From Hyphomonas neptunium ATCC 15444 (GTDB lineage: Bacteria; Pseudomonadota; Alphaproteobacteria; Caulobacterales; Hyphomonadaceae), in contig NC_008358.1 in the NCBI RefSeq assembly GCF_000013025.1, forward strand, positions 2,170,001 to 2,234,000: a stretch of DNA of 64,000 bases, written 5' to 3'. Below are positions 47,515-56,270 of this stretch, piece by piece; the stretch's first letter is position 1, and every line of letters begins with the position of its first letter. A program made the translations under genes and the position numbers. The notes under the pieces are model-generated. The model did not search any database. It was not told the origin of the DNA and saw nothing but the letters and a program-made list of their open reading frames with translations.

Positions 47515-48815
47515 TTGACAGTATCGAAGCGCGCGACATCCGCTTCCCCACATCGCGGGACAGCCACGGCTCCGACGCGATGAATCCGGACCCGGACTAT
47601 TCCTGCGCCTATGTCACGCTGAAAATGCGCGGCGGTGATCCGGCCGGCAATGGTCTCACCTTCACCATCGGGCGCGGCAATGATCTCTGCGTCGCCGCCA
47701 TCGAAGGGCTCGGAAAACATCTCATCGGCCGCAGCCTGGACGAGTTTGAAGCCGACCTCGGCCTCGCCTCCCGCCTGTTGCTGAACGATAGCCAGTATCG
47801 CTGGCTTGGGCCGGAAAAAGGCGTCGTGCATCTTGCCGCCGCTGCGCTCATCAACGCCGTCTGGGACGCGCTGGCGAAACGCGCCAAAAAACCGCTCTGG
47901 CGCTATGTGGCCGATATGTCTCCCGAACAGATCGTCTCGGCCATCGATTTCCGCCATATCAGCGATTTCCTCAGTAAGGAGGAAGCCCTGCACCGCCTGA
48001 CACAGCAGGCGCCGGGCAAGGCTGCGCGCATCGAATTCCTTACGCGAGAAGGCTATCCGGCCTACACGACCTCCGCGGGCTGGATCGGATATTCCGATGC
48101 CCAGATCGTCCAGCTCCTCAAAGGGGCGTATGCGGAAGGCTGGCGCCACTTCAAGATCAAGGTGGGCGGTGATCTTGCGACCGATGTGCGCCGCTGCGCC
48201 CTGTTCCGCGAAACCTTGGGCAAGGATGTGAAGCTCAGCGTCGACGCCAATCAGGTCTGGAACATCGACCAGGCCGTCGCCGCGATCAAGGCCATCGCGC
48301 CCTACAACATTTATTGGGTGGAAGAACCTACGAGCCCGGACGATGTGCTCGGCCACAAGGAGATCGCCCGCCAGGTCGCGCCCATTCAGCTGGCCACCGG
48401 CGAACACGCGCACAACAAGGTGATGTTCAAACAATTCCTGCAGGCGCAGGCCATCGGCTTCTGCCAGATCGATTCCTGCCGTCTTGCGGGCGTCAATGAA
48501 GTCATCGCTGTCATGCTGATGGCCGACAAGGCCGGTATCCCTGTCTGTCCCCATGCCGGCGGCGTCGGCCTCTGCGAATATGTTCAACACCTCTCGATGA
48601 TCGATTTCGTCTGCATTTCCGGCACGATGGAAAACCGCGTGATCGAGCACGCCGCGCACCTGCACCAGCATTTCCGCAATCCCATCGAGATCCGCAACGG
48701 GCGCTATCTGGTACCCAGCGCGCCGGGATATTCGGTCGACCTCTGGCCACAGAGCATGGCCGATCATGAATTTCCCCATGGCAAAGTCTGGGCGGAGGAA
48801 ACCGTCGCTTCATGA
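47511..48815 (+). CDS. L-fuconate dehydratase
   Basis: Enolase-superfamily enzyme that dehydrates L-fuconate to 2-keto-3-deoxy-L-fuconate. The 434-residue protein closely follows the characterised Xanthomonas enzyme: DIRFPTSRDSHGSDAMNPDPDYS near the N-terminus, LNDSQYRWLGPEKGVVHLAAAALINAVWD, and YPAYTTSAGWIGYSDAQI. Catalytic groups are visible: Lys pair in FKIKVGGD, SVDANQVWN, WVEEPTSPDDVLGH with acidic metal ligands, and TGEHAHN with PHAGGVGLCE. ATG 47511 overlaps the small ORF stop. The following AKR gene overlaps its end by 4 bases. Confidence 0.95.
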   Translation: MIDSIEARDIRFPTSRDSHGSDAMNPDPDYSCAYVTLKMRGGDPAGNGLTFTIGRGNDLCVAAIEGLGKHLIGRSLDEFEADLGLASRLLLNDSQYRWLGPEKGVVHLAAAALINAVWDALAKRAKKPLWRYVADMSPEQIVSAIDFRHISDFLSKEEALHRLTQQAPGKAARIEFLTREGYPAYTTSAGWIGYSDAQIVQLLKGAYAEGWRHFKIKVGGDLATDVRRCALFRETLGKDVKLSVDANQVWNIDQAVAAIKAIAPYNIYWVEEPTSPDDVLGHKEIARQVAPIQLATGEHAHNKVMFKQFLQAQAIGFCQIDSCRLAGVNEVIAVMLMADKAGIPVCPHAGGVGLCEYVQHLSMIDFVCISGTMENRVIEHAAHLHQHFRNPIEIRNGRYLVPSAPGYSVDLWPQSMADHEFPHGKVWAEETVAS

Positions 48816-49801
48816 TTTCAGAGCCCCCCGCATTGATATTGCCGGAATTCGGCCTCGGTGCGGCGGGGCTCGGAAATCTGTATACGGCTATTTCTGATGA
48901 GACGGCGCGGGAAACTCTGGACGCCGCGCAGGCGGCAAGCCTGGATTATTTCGACACGGCGCCCTTCTATGGTCACGGCCTCAGCGAGCATCGTGTCGGC
49001 GCGCATCTCCGGGCCACCGGCAACACGCCGCGCCTCTCGACCAAGGTAGGCAGACGGCTGGAGCCTGCGGGCAACCGGCCAATTCCGGACAATGGATTCG
49101 AGGCGCCAGCCCCCTTTATTCCGGTGTTCGACTATTCGGCGGGCGGCATACGCGCGTCGTTCGAGGACAGCCAGACCCGGCTGGGCGTACAGTCCGTGGA
49201 TGTCCTGCTGCTCCACGACATCGGCGAGATGACACACGGCGCCGCCCATCCCAAAATAATGAAGCAGGCGCTGGAAGAAGCGTTGCCTGAAATGGCCGCC
49301 ATGAAATGGGAAGGCCGGACAAAGTGGATCGGGCTCGGCGTCAACGAGCTGGATGTCTGCCGCGAGGTGCTCGAGCACACCCCCCTGGATGTGCTCCTCA
49401 TCGCCGGGCGCTACACCCTTCTGGAGCACGCCTCTTCGCTCGGCTTTCTGGATGAATGCCACCGCGCGGGCGTCAGGGTGATCATCGGCGGCGCTTTCAA
49501 TTCCGGCCTTCTGGCCGCGGCACCCGGCGACCCTCAGCATTATGATTATGCCGCCGCGCCAAACTGGGCGATCAACCGCGCCGCCGAGCTGCGCGAAGTC
49601 TGCGAGGCGTTTGGCACATCCCTTCCTGCTGCCGCATTGAAGTTTTGCAGCGCCCACCCGGCAGTGGTCTCCGTCATTCCCGGCGCCCGCTCGCCAGATC
49701 AGGTTCGTCAGATTGCTGACTGGATTGCCAGCGACATCGATCCGGGCCTCTGGGACGCGCTGAAGAATAAAGGGCTCATTTCTCAGGATGCGCCGGTGTG
49801 A
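48812..49801 (+). CDS. Aldo/keto reductase, probable L-fucose dehydrogenase
   Basis: A 329-residue TIM-barrel oxidoreductase of the D-threo-aldose/L-fucose dehydrogenase group. LPEFGLGAAGLGNLYTAISDETARETLDAA and YFDTAPFYGHGLSEHRVGAHLR hold the catalytic Asp and Tyr. The catalytic Lys is in LSTKVGRRLEP and the His in VLLLHDIGEM. SVIPGARSPDQVRQI matches the C-terminal NAD(P) phosphate site. It would oxidise L-fucose at C1 to the lactone, the first step of this pathway. ATG 48812 overlaps the dehydratase (ATGA). Confidence 0.93.
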   Translation: MISEPPALILPEFGLGAAGLGNLYTAISDETARETLDAAQAASLDYFDTAPFYGHGLSEHRVGAHLRATGNTPRLSTKVGRRLEPAGNRPIPDNGFEAPAPFIPVFDYSAGGIRASFEDSQTRLGVQSVDVLLLHDIGEMTHGAAHPKIMKQALEEALPEMAAMKWEGRTKWIGLGVNELDVCREVLEHTPLDVLLIAGRYTLLEHASSLGFLDECHRAGVRVIIGGAFNSGLLAAAPGDPQHYDYAAAPNWAINRAAELREVCEAFGTSLPAAALKFCSAHPAVVSVIPGARSPDQVRQIADWIASDIDPGLWDALKNKGLISQDAPV

Positions 49802-50643
49802 TGATGGAAAAGATCGACACGCATATGCACGTCTGGCGCCTCGCGCGCGGGGATTATGACTGGATGACGCCAGATCTCGGCGCCATCTATCGTGACTTCC
49901 AGATCGATGACTGCTGGGAAGAAACCAAAGCTGCCGGCATCTCGCAAACCATTCTCGTGCAGGCTGCTGCGACCGCCGCAGAGACCGACTACCTCCTCTC
50001 GCTGGCAGCAGCCGATGCCCGCGTGGCCGGCGTTGTCGGATGGGTGGACTTTGAAGCGCCCGGCGCCGTAGATGAAATCGCCCGCCGCGCCGCCGATCCG
50101 CGTATGCTCGGCCTACGCCCGATGATCGCCGATCTTCCGGACCCGGAATGGATACTTGCACCCGCCTTCACCCCCATTCTCGACGCCATCGCGCGCCACG
50201 GCCTCGTTTTCGATGGCCATGCGCGCGCCGATCTCATCCCAGTCATGACACAGCTCGCAGATCGCCACCCCGCCCTCAAGATCGTGCTGAATCATGGCGG
50301 AAAGCCCCAGATTGCTTCCGGAAATCTGGCCGTCTGGCGCGATGACCTGCGCGCCCTCGCCGAACGACCGAACGTTGCCTGCAAGCTATCCGGCCTGCTC
50401 ACCGAGGCTGGCCCGCACACGGATGATACCGCCATCGGAGAGATTGTGGACCACATGCGGGCCTGCTTCGGCCCGCAACGCACCCTCTGGGGCAGCGACT
50501 GGCCGGTGCTCAACTTGGCGGGCAGCTACGCCGCCTGGGCCGATCAAAGCGCGCGGCTCATCGCTCGTTTCTTCCCGGATCATCAACAGGATGTCTGGGC
50601 CACCAACGCACGCCGCATCTACCTCAACAGATCAGGAGCATGA
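49801..50643 (+). CDS. L-fuconolactonase (amidohydrolase family)
   Basis: A 280-residue COG3618 amidohydrolase that opens L-fuconolactone to L-fuconate. The metal-binding HxH is in KIDTHMHVWRLARGDYDWM at the N-terminus. Further ligands are in VLNHGGKPQI and the C-terminal LWGSDWPVLNLAGSY, with the catalytic Asp. LVQAAATAAETDYLLSLAAAD and GVVGWVDFEAP are typical of fuconolactonases. The stop of the AKR gene and this ATG overlap by one base. An adjacent GTG at 49798 is also in frame. It is the second enzyme in the route. Confidence 0.93.
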   Translation: MMEKIDTHMHVWRLARGDYDWMTPDLGAIYRDFQIDDCWEETKAAGISQTILVQAAATAAETDYLLSLAAADARVAGVVGWVDFEAPGAVDEIARRAADPRMLGLRPMIADLPDPEWILAPAFTPILDAIARHGLVFDGHARADLIPVMTQLADRHPALKIVLNHGGKPQIASGNLAVWRDDLRALAERPNVACKLSGLLTEAGPHTDDTAIGEIVDHMRACFGPQRTLWGSDWPVLNLAGSYAAWADQSARLIARFFPDHQQDVWATNARRIYLNRSGA

Positions 50644-50644
50644 C

Positions 50645-51382
50645 ATGGGCCGGCTAGCAGGCAAAAAAGCACTGATTACCGCCGCGGGCGCCGGCATTGG
50701 CCGCGCCTCCGCCGAGGCATTTGCCCGCGAAGGCGCGCGCATCATCGCCACAGACATCAGCGCCGAGGCGCTCGCCGCCCTCAAGGGTACAGCCAACATC
50801 GAAACACAGCTTCTGGACGTGACCGATCCCGCCGCCATCGCGGCCCTCTTCACGACCCATCCCGATCTCGACATTCTGTTCAATGTCGCAGGCTGGGTCC
50901 ATCATGGAACGATCGAGACCTGCGGCCGGGATGACTGGGACCGCTCGCTCCTGGTCAACCTCACCTCCATGTATGAAACCTCCCGCGCAGCCCTGCCAAA
51001 CATGCTGGCACATGGCGGCGGCGTGATCCTCAATATGAGTTCCGTCGCCTCCAGCGTCGTCGGCGCGCCCAACCGCTTTGCTTACGGCGCCACCAAGGCC
51101 GGTGTGATCGGGCTCACGAAAGCCATCGCTGCGGATTATGCGGGCCGCAACATTCGCTGCAATGCCATCTGTCCGGGCACGGTTGATACACCCTCGCTAC
51201 AGGGCCGTATGTCGGCGCAGGGCGACTATGACAGCGCGCGCCAGATGTTCATCGCGCGCCAGCCCATGGGCCGCCTCGGCACCGCCGAAGAGATCGCACA
51301 CCTCGCCGTCTATCTCGCCTCAGATGAGGCATCCTTCACGACGGGCGCGATTCACGTCGTTGACGGCGGCTGGACAAATTAG
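50645..51382 (+). CDS. SDR dehydrogenase, probable 2-keto-3-deoxy-L-fuconate dehydrogenase
   Basis: A 245-residue short-chain dehydrogenase. The Rossmann motif is KKALITAAGAGIGRASAEAFAREGA; the catalytic triad is in LNMSSVASS (Ser) and YGATKAGVIGLTKA (Tyr, Lys). ICPGTVDTPSLQGRM and SDEASFTTGAIHVVDGGW match SDRs acting on 2-keto-3-deoxy acids. It oxidises 2-keto-3-deoxy-L-fuconate to the 2,4-diketo acid. AGGAG lies 6 bases before ATG 50645. The frame is open much further upstream, but only in the shadow of the lactonase gene. Confidence 0.94.
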   Translation: MGRLAGKKALITAAGAGIGRASAEAFAREGARIIATDISAEALAALKGTANIETQLLDVTDPAAIAALFTTHPDLDILFNVAGWVHHGTIETCGRDDWDRSLLVNLTSMYETSRAALPNMLAHGGGVILNMSSVASSVVGAPNRFAYGATKAGVIGLTKAIAADYAGRNIRCNAICPGTVDTPSLQGRMSAQGDYDSARQMFIARQPMGRLGTAEEIAHLAVYLASDEASFTTGAIHVVDGGWTN

Positions 51383-51393
51383 GAGCGGATGCA

Positions 51394-52236
51394 ATGAAGA
51401 TCCTCAGAGTTGGCCCTCCGGGGCGCGAAAAGCCGGCAGTTCTTGATTCCAGCGGCAATATGCGGGACGTCAGCGACCTGGTGGATGACTGGGATGGCCT
51501 GGCATTGTCCGATGCCGTGTTTGCGCAGTTGCGCAAGGTTGACCTTGCCACCCTGCCCATGCTCCCGGCCGCCAGCCGGATCGGCCCCTGTGTCGCAGAT
51601 GTCGGAAAATTCATCTGTATCGGGCTGAATTATGCCGATCACGCCGCCGAAACCGGCGCCGAAGTGCCTGCTGAACCCGTGGTGTTCTTCAAGGCGACGA
51701 GCGCCATCTGCGGGCCGAATGACAATCTCGAAATCCCCCGCAAATCGGAGAAAACCGACTGGGAAGTCGAGCTCGGCATCGTCATCGGCAAACACACAAA
51801 ATACGTCTCGGAAGAAGACGCGATGGACCACATCGCCGGCTATTGCGTGGTTCACGACGTCTCCGAGCGCGCCTTCCAGCTTGAGGGCACCGGCCAGTGG
51901 GTAAAGGGAAAAAGCGCCGATACGTTCGGCCCGATCGGCCCCTGGCTCGTCACCCGCGACGAGATTACCGACCCGCAAAACCTTACCATGTGGCTGGATG
52001 TTAACGGCGAAGCCATGCAGCGGGGGTCGACCTCGACCATGATTTTCGGGGTGGCGCATATCGTCAGCTACCTCTCGCAATTCATGAGCCTTCAGCCGGG
52101 GGACGTGATTTCCACAGGCACGCCTCCGGGCGTGGGCCTGTCGCGCACACCGCCGCTCTATCTGAAGGCGGGCGACACGGTAACCCTTGGAATTCAAGGC
52201 CTTGGCGACCAGCGCCAGGTCTGCATCAACGCCTGA
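51394..52236 (+). CDS. Fumarylacetoacetate hydrolase family, probable 2,4-diketo-3-deoxy-L-fuconate hydrolase
   Basis: A 280-residue metal-dependent hydrolase that would cleave 2,4-diketo-3-deoxy-L-fuconate into pyruvate and L-lactate, ending the pathway. ICIGLNYADHAAETGAEVPAEPVVFFKA (in pieces) and the metal ligands of WEVELGIVIGKH (Glu-x-Glu) and HDVSERAFQ (Asp) are visible. GKSADTFGPIGPWLV and VISTGTPPGVGLSRTPP are family hallmarks. It follows the SDR gene by 11 bases with AGGAG 9 bases before the start. It is the last gene of the fuconate operon. Confidence 0.94.
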   Translation: MKILRVGPPGREKPAVLDSSGNMRDVSDLVDDWDGLALSDAVFAQLRKVDLATLPMLPAASRIGPCVADVGKFICIGLNYADHAAETGAEVPAEPVVFFKATSAICGPNDNLEIPRKSEKTDWEVELGIVIGKHTKYVSEEDAMDHIAGYCVVHDVSERAFQLEGTGQWVKGKSADTFGPIGPWLVTRDEITDPQNLTMWLDVNGEAMQRGSTSTMIFGVAHIVSYLSQFMSLQPGDVISTGTPPGVGLSRTPPLYLKAGDTVTLGIQGLGDQRQVCINA

Positions 52237-52254
52237 CACAGGGCGTCGCGGCAC

Positions 52255-52310
52255 GGACAAATACGGTCAGTTGCGGGACAAATCCGGACAAACTGGGACA
52301 ATTTGGGACA
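52255..52310 (+). repeat. Array 3 of GGACA repeats in roughly 10-bp phase
   Basis: GGACA (once GGTCA) begins at 52255, 52265, 52276, 52286, 52296 and 52306, so all steps are 10 except one of 11. The intervening bases vary. It lies between the fucose operon and the MlaC-like gene. Confidence 0.85.
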
Positions 52311-52439
52311 CGCTTGCCTGCTGATAGCAGCCCCGCCTGAAAAGCGCGGGAACCTATTCGCGTCACAAGACGTTCCTCCCCCAGTCACATTCCAAGTCAC
52401 ATCCCAGCAAACGACCGAACAGACCCCACGGAGCCGATC

Positions 52440-53036
52440 ATGCAAGTCCTGAAGACCCTCCCTGCCTTCAAAACCGGTACAGCGATCACAGGGCTCCTCC
52501 TGTCGGCCGCCCTAATCGCCCAACCCGCCGCTGCTGTCGGCGCGACACCGGAAGCGGTGGTCAACACGGCCGTCGAGCGGACCTTGTCGGCACTGGAAGA
52601 CAACCAGATCAGCGATCAGGAAGCCGACGCGATCCTCGAACTGATCGACGTGGACCGCGTCGCCCCCTTCACCATGGGCCGCCACTGGCGCACCATGGAT
52701 GACGCGACCCAGGCCAGCTTCGTTAAGGCCTTCCGTCAGTTTGCCCGCGTACAACTGCGCGAGCATCTGGCCGAGTTCTCCGACGCCGAAGTCGAAATCC
52801 TCCGCACGGTGGAACGCAAGCCGGGCGACGCCATCGTCACCACCAAGGTGAGCGCCGATTCTGAAGAACACACCGTCAGCTGGCGCGTAACCGAGAATGA
52901 TGGCTGGAAAGTCACAGACATTGAAGCAATGGGCCTATGGTTCGCCATCGAACAGCGCGCCCAGTTCCAGGCGATGCTCGACCAGAACGGCGGCAACGTG
53001 AATGAGCTGATCAAGGAAATCGGTTCGGCGCGCTAA
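52440..53036 (+). CDS. Second MlaC/Tgt2-like periplasmic protein
   Basis: A 198-residue paralogue of the MlaC protein at 12025. The signal peptide ends near residue 32 (AQPAAAVGA). Shared features are DVDRVAPFTMGRHWRTMDDATQASFVKAFRQFARVQLREHL (in segments), then VSWRVTENDGWKVTDIEAMGLWFAIEQRAQFQAMLDQNGGNVNELI. The C-terminal FAIEQRAQF block matches the first MlaC almost exactly. It stands alone, without mlaA nearby. A role in lipid or hydrophobic compound transport is inferred from family membership. The ATG at 52440 has only a weak Shine-Dalgarno sequence. Confidence 0.88.
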   Translation: MQVLKTLPAFKTGTAITGLLLSAALIAQPAAAVGATPEAVVNTAVERTLSALEDNQISDQEADAILELIDVDRVAPFTMGRHWRTMDDATQASFVKAFRQFARVQLREHLAEFSDAEVEILRTVERKPGDAIVTTKVSADSEEHTVSWRVTENDGWKVTDIEAMGLWFAIEQRAQFQAMLDQNGGNVNELIKEIGSAR

Positions 53037-53067
53037 CCGCAACTGAACCCCTTATCGGAATAGAGAT

Positions 53068-53096
53068 GAGCCGGAAGCCCCTGAGGCCTCCGGCTC
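53068..53096. terminator. Terminator after the MlaC-like gene
   Basis: GAGCCGGA pairs with TCCGGCTC, extended by GCC/GGC, and is followed by TTTCCGTTT. It lies between convergent genes. Confidence 0.8.
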
Positions 53097-53117
53097 TTTC
53101 CGTTTCTGGAAAAGGCT

Positions 53118-53819
53118 TCAGTTCTTGCGCGCCGTGAACGGCGTATAGCTGCGGCAATTCATCGGCATACCCATGGAAGCCAGGATGGCGGCTTCCTCCG
53201 CAGGCACATCAATATTGAAAGTGAAGAGGGAATAGCCCCGGATCAGGCGTGGGCTGACAAGTGTGTAGCCGTGGATCACGCTGGCCCCGCCCCCGGCCCG
53301 CTGATCGTCCACCATTGTGCCCCGCCAGCTGTTCTCGCCAACTTTTGACCAGCGCTGCTCGACATTCCCGGCATCGGCAAGTTTGGAGGGGTGAAACTTG
53401 CCGCCCCATTGAATGTTGCGCGTGGCGCTTTTTAGGCCGCCAGTATTGACGCTCTTTCCGCGCAGCATCGGACAGGCGCTGAGGTCTGTCGCCGCCGCCT
53501 GAAGGGTCCAGTTGCCGTCTTCCGGCGCCATCGCATTGAACAGTTGCACATCGCACTGCCCCATCCCGCCATAGGTGACGTTGATCTCTGTACGGTCTCC
53601 CGCCGTCCAGTAAGGATCGCGCCCCGGCACCATTACCAGTGTCTGATCCTTGGCGCCCTTCGGCGCTTTCTCACCGGTAATCAGCTCCATATCGGCGACG
53701 GTGAGGTCTGCCAGCTTGCACTGGCATCCGGCCGCCATCGAGCATTTGGCAATCACGAATTCCGCATGCGCGGGAAACGTCAGAAAGAACAGCGCAGCAA
53801 GTCCGAAAAGAATACGCAT
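53118..53819 (-). CDS. Hypothetical secreted protein
   Basis: A 233-residue exported protein with signal peptide to about residue 20 (LTFPAHA-EF). No family is recognised. It has a Cys-rich start (CSMAAGCQC), the segment GEKAPKGAKDQTLVMVPGRDPYWTAGDRTEI and several more Cys (QCDVQLF, ACPMLRG, NCRSY), which suggests disulfide bonds in the periplasm. I start at ATG 53819; AAGGAG lies 10 bases upstream. It follows the vWA gene by 4 bases in the same operon, so it may act with it. Function unknown. Confidence 0.85.
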   Translation of the reverse strand: MRILFGLAALFFLTFPAHAEFVIAKCSMAAGCQCKLADLTVADMELITGEKAPKGAKDQTLVMVPGRDPYWTAGDRTEINVTYGGMGQCDVQLFNAMAPEDGNWTLQAAATDLSACPMLRGKSVNTGGLKSATRNIQWGGKFHPSKLADAGNVEQRWSKVGENSWRGTMVDDQRAGGGASVIHGYTLVSPRLIRGYSLFTFNIDVPAEEAAILASMGMPMNCRSYTPFTARKN

Positions 53820-53823
53820 GGGT

Positions 53824-55575
53824 CTAGTTCTCCTTGGAAGGATCAAGCAGGGCTTCAAGTTCAGCGGCCGAAAGCGCGCCGCGTTTCATTGGCGTACCGG
53901 AAAGCCGCTTCATCGCCTCGTCCGGGCTGGCCGCCGCTTTGCCGCCGCCTTGTGAAACAGGCTGAGGCGAAGGCTTGGCAGGCGCGGGTGCAGGTGTCTG
54001 CCCCCCGGCTGCCGCCAGCGTCAGGGTGAAGTCATTCGCCGCTCCGGGAAGAATATCCACCACGGCGCGGTATTCGGCGCCCTTGTCACTGACAGCGGAA
54101 ACTTCATACCGGCCCGGCTCAAACTCGCCCGTTGCGCTGACCTGCTTTCTCGGCGGCGCCCAGACATCCGTTGCCGGAACATCCAGCGGGATCGCTGACC
54201 AGGAAACAGCCTCTCCCGCCGCGCCCTTGGGCAGGCGGAAGGTGGCCTTCACGAGCGGTATGTCATCCTGTGTGGCCGCGCCCTGAGTGGCGGCCGCCGC
54301 GCGGGCAGACAGCTCCGCGCTCGTCGGCTGGGTTTCATCCTGATACGGCACGCCGACCCCGAAGGTCCGCGAGAACAGAATCTCGTATTTACCCGAGAGG
54401 TAGCGCAGCTCATAAATACCCGGCTCGGCGGGCGCCGTCAGGCCCATTTTGCCTTTCTTGTGGAGCGAGTAACCCCAACTCTTCGAATAGACCTTTCCCG
54501 GATCGCCCGGCTTCGCGATCACGATCCGCTGGCCGACCTGATCAGGCCCCCGCCAGGTGAACAGGAAACGCTTGCCCGGCTCCACTGTCCCGATGGCGTC
54601 AAAGCCATTGGACGCCGCGACCACCTCAATCGGCTGGCGCTCGATAACGCCGCGCGCGGGCACCGCCAGAATCAGGTCGTATTCTCCCGGCTCGCTCGGC
54701 GCCGTCACGGAAAAGGGATTGTTGCCAGTTGTTCCGCCGCCAATGACCCCGTAGGCGCCGCTGACAGGCGGGGGCGGCGCGCCGCGCCTGGTGAACCCGG
54801 CATAATCGGTGTTCTTGGCCGTGCCCTTATAGGAAACCTTGTACGTATGCCCCGCTTCGGCCTTCGGGCCGATGTCGAAGAAAGCCTCCGTCGGCGGCGG
54901 AGGTTCAGCCTCAGCAATCTGGCCGAGCGCGTCGGAAAGCTCCTGCCCCGTTTGCGGGCGCAGCAGCAGGCCGCCGGTCGCCTCCGGAATGCACGAAAGG
55001 GAGGCCGCCTCCTGCTCGGTCAGCCCGAAGCCGACCACATGCGCGCGGATCTCGATGCCTTCTGCAGCGAGTTCCGCGGCCAAGGCGCAGGGGTCCGCCT
55101 TGCAGGTTTCCAGGCCGTCCGTAACCAGAATGATGTCCGCGCGCTCTGCCGTCTTCGGGATCTGCTTCTGGGCCATGCGCAGCGCATCTGTCAGCGGCGT
55201 CATGCCATTGGGCCGGATCTGGTTGACGCGGGAGGACAGCGTCGCGGCGTTCTGTACGCCGGTCTCCGCGATTACCTCGATATCGGCGCAATCGCCCCGG
55301 CGGCGGTGGCCATAGGCGATGACGCCCAGAGGCTCTGCCGCGTTCCGCGTGCGGAAATATTCGCTCATCACATCGCGGGCGACTTCGATCTTCGTCGTGC
55401 CGCCTTTCAGCTGGCCCCACATCGAGCCCGAGGCGTCGAGGATCAGGATCGACGCGCTCTCCGCCTCCTGCGCTTGCGCGGCGGGCATGGCAGCGGCCAG
55501 CACGGCCACAGCAGACATCGCCGCGCGCAACCCCGGCGCACGGCGGGCGAACCGTTTCGGTATCAGGATACTCAT
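53824..55575 (-). CDS. Secreted von Willebrand factor A domain protein
   Basis: A 583-residue exported protein. After a signal peptide (about residues 1-35) comes a vWA domain (about 41-215) with the metal-ion adhesion site: ILDASGSMWGQLKGG, NGMTPLTDALRMA and ILVTDGLETCKADPC. The remaining 350 residues are beta-rich, with repeated motifs like SEPGEYDLILAVPA and AEPGIYELRYLSG (three modules with GxYxL pattern). Cysteines around the vWA edge suggest oxidative folding. The C-terminus has a low-complexity Pro/Ala stretch. Translationally coupled (ATGA) to the lipoprotein gene upstream. It may bind other surface proteins, but the ligand is unknown. Confidence 0.9.
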   Translation of the reverse strand: MSILIPKRFARRAPGLRAAMSAVAVLAAAMPAAQAQEAESASILILDASGSMWGQLKGGTTKIEVARDVMSEYFRTRNAAEPLGVIAYGHRRRGDCADIEVIAETGVQNAATLSSRVNQIRPNGMTPLTDALRMAQKQIPKTAERADIILVTDGLETCKADPCALAAELAAEGIEIRAHVVGFGLTEQEAASLSCIPEATGGLLLRPQTGQELSDALGQIAEAEPPPPTEAFFDIGPKAEAGHTYKVSYKGTAKNTDYAGFTRRGAPPPPVSGAYGVIGGGTTGNNPFSVTAPSEPGEYDLILAVPARGVIERQPIEVVAASNGFDAIGTVEPGKRFLFTWRGPDQVGQRIVIAKPGDPGKVYSKSWGYSLHKKGKMGLTAPAEPGIYELRYLSGKYEILFSRTFGVGVPYQDETQPTSAELSARAAAATQGAATQDDIPLVKATFRLPKGAAGEAVSWSAIPLDVPATDVWAPPRKQVSATGEFEPGRYEVSAVSDKGAEYRAVVDILPGAANDFTLTLAAAGGQTPAPAPAKPSPQPVSQGGGKAAASPDEAMKRLSGTPMKRGALSAAELEALLDPSKEN

Positions 55576-56270
55576 TCTGCAATCTCCTGCGTATCATTCT
55601 GTTTCAGGCGGGGAACCGGCGAGATGATATTCTCCGCCAGCGGAAGGGTGAGCGTTGCCGTGAGGGGCAATGCCTTGGCGTCGTCTTGCGACAACTCCAC
55701 CTCCAGCGTGCCAGACAGTTGCCCCGCTGCGTTCAGCGCAAAGCGCGCCGTTCCTGAGGACGCCGTGCCGATTGCAAGACGCCGGGGCGCGCCTGCCTCG
55801 TCCTTCTCCCAAATCTGGTAAGGCGCGATGAAACTGCCCTCGGCGGCGGTGTCCATGTCCGCCTCCGGAACAATCGCGGCGTCCTCGCCTTCCGGTGATA
55901 CCGGGCCGAGCGAGACCGCCAGAAGGCAGAGATGCTGCACGCTGTCATCGGCGGCAGAAACCATTGCGCCCTGCACGCCCACAATCAGCCCGCCATCCGC
56001 GTCTGCGCCATAGACGCCGCCACCAAAAAACGCGCCTTCAAGACCGCCACTGAGCGTGCCCTGCGCCACGGGCGCATCGGGGTTCTCAGCCGTGATGGCC
56101 CGGAGACGCGGCCCATCCATCTCCACGGGCATAAGCTCGCAGGATTGGGGCCCGAGCTGCTCAAACACAAACTCGGCGATGGAGGGTTCGCTCTCTGCCT
56201 CCGCGCATCCGGCAAGCGCCAGAACCGCGAGGGCAGAAAGCATCAGCGTACGTCCCACTGCCTGTCTCAT
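55572..56270 (-). CDS. Hypothetical lipoprotein
   Basis: A 232-residue exported lipoprotein. The signal ends in a lipobox (LALAGC, Cys near residue 21), so it is lipid-anchored. No family is recognised. Residues 30-200 are acidic and glycine-rich (GTLSGGLEGAFFGGGVYGADADGGLIVG). A second part has GTARFALNAAGQLSGTLEVELSQDDAK and TATLTLPLAENI. The start ATG 56270 overlaps the stop of the trimeric autotransporter gene by one base (TGATG), showing coupling. Its stop overlaps the vWA gene (ATGA). Confidence 0.85.
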   Translation of the reverse strand: MRQAVGRTLMLSALAVLALAGCAEAESEPSIAEFVFEQLGPQSCELMPVEMDGPRLRAITAENPDAPVAQGTLSGGLEGAFFGGGVYGADADGGLIVGVQGAMVSAADDSVQHLCLLAVSLGPVSPEGEDAAIVPEADMDTAAEGSFIAPYQIWEKDEAGAPRRLAIGTASSGTARFALNAAGQLSGTLEVELSQDDAKALPLTATLTLPLAENIISPVPRLKQNDTQEIAE

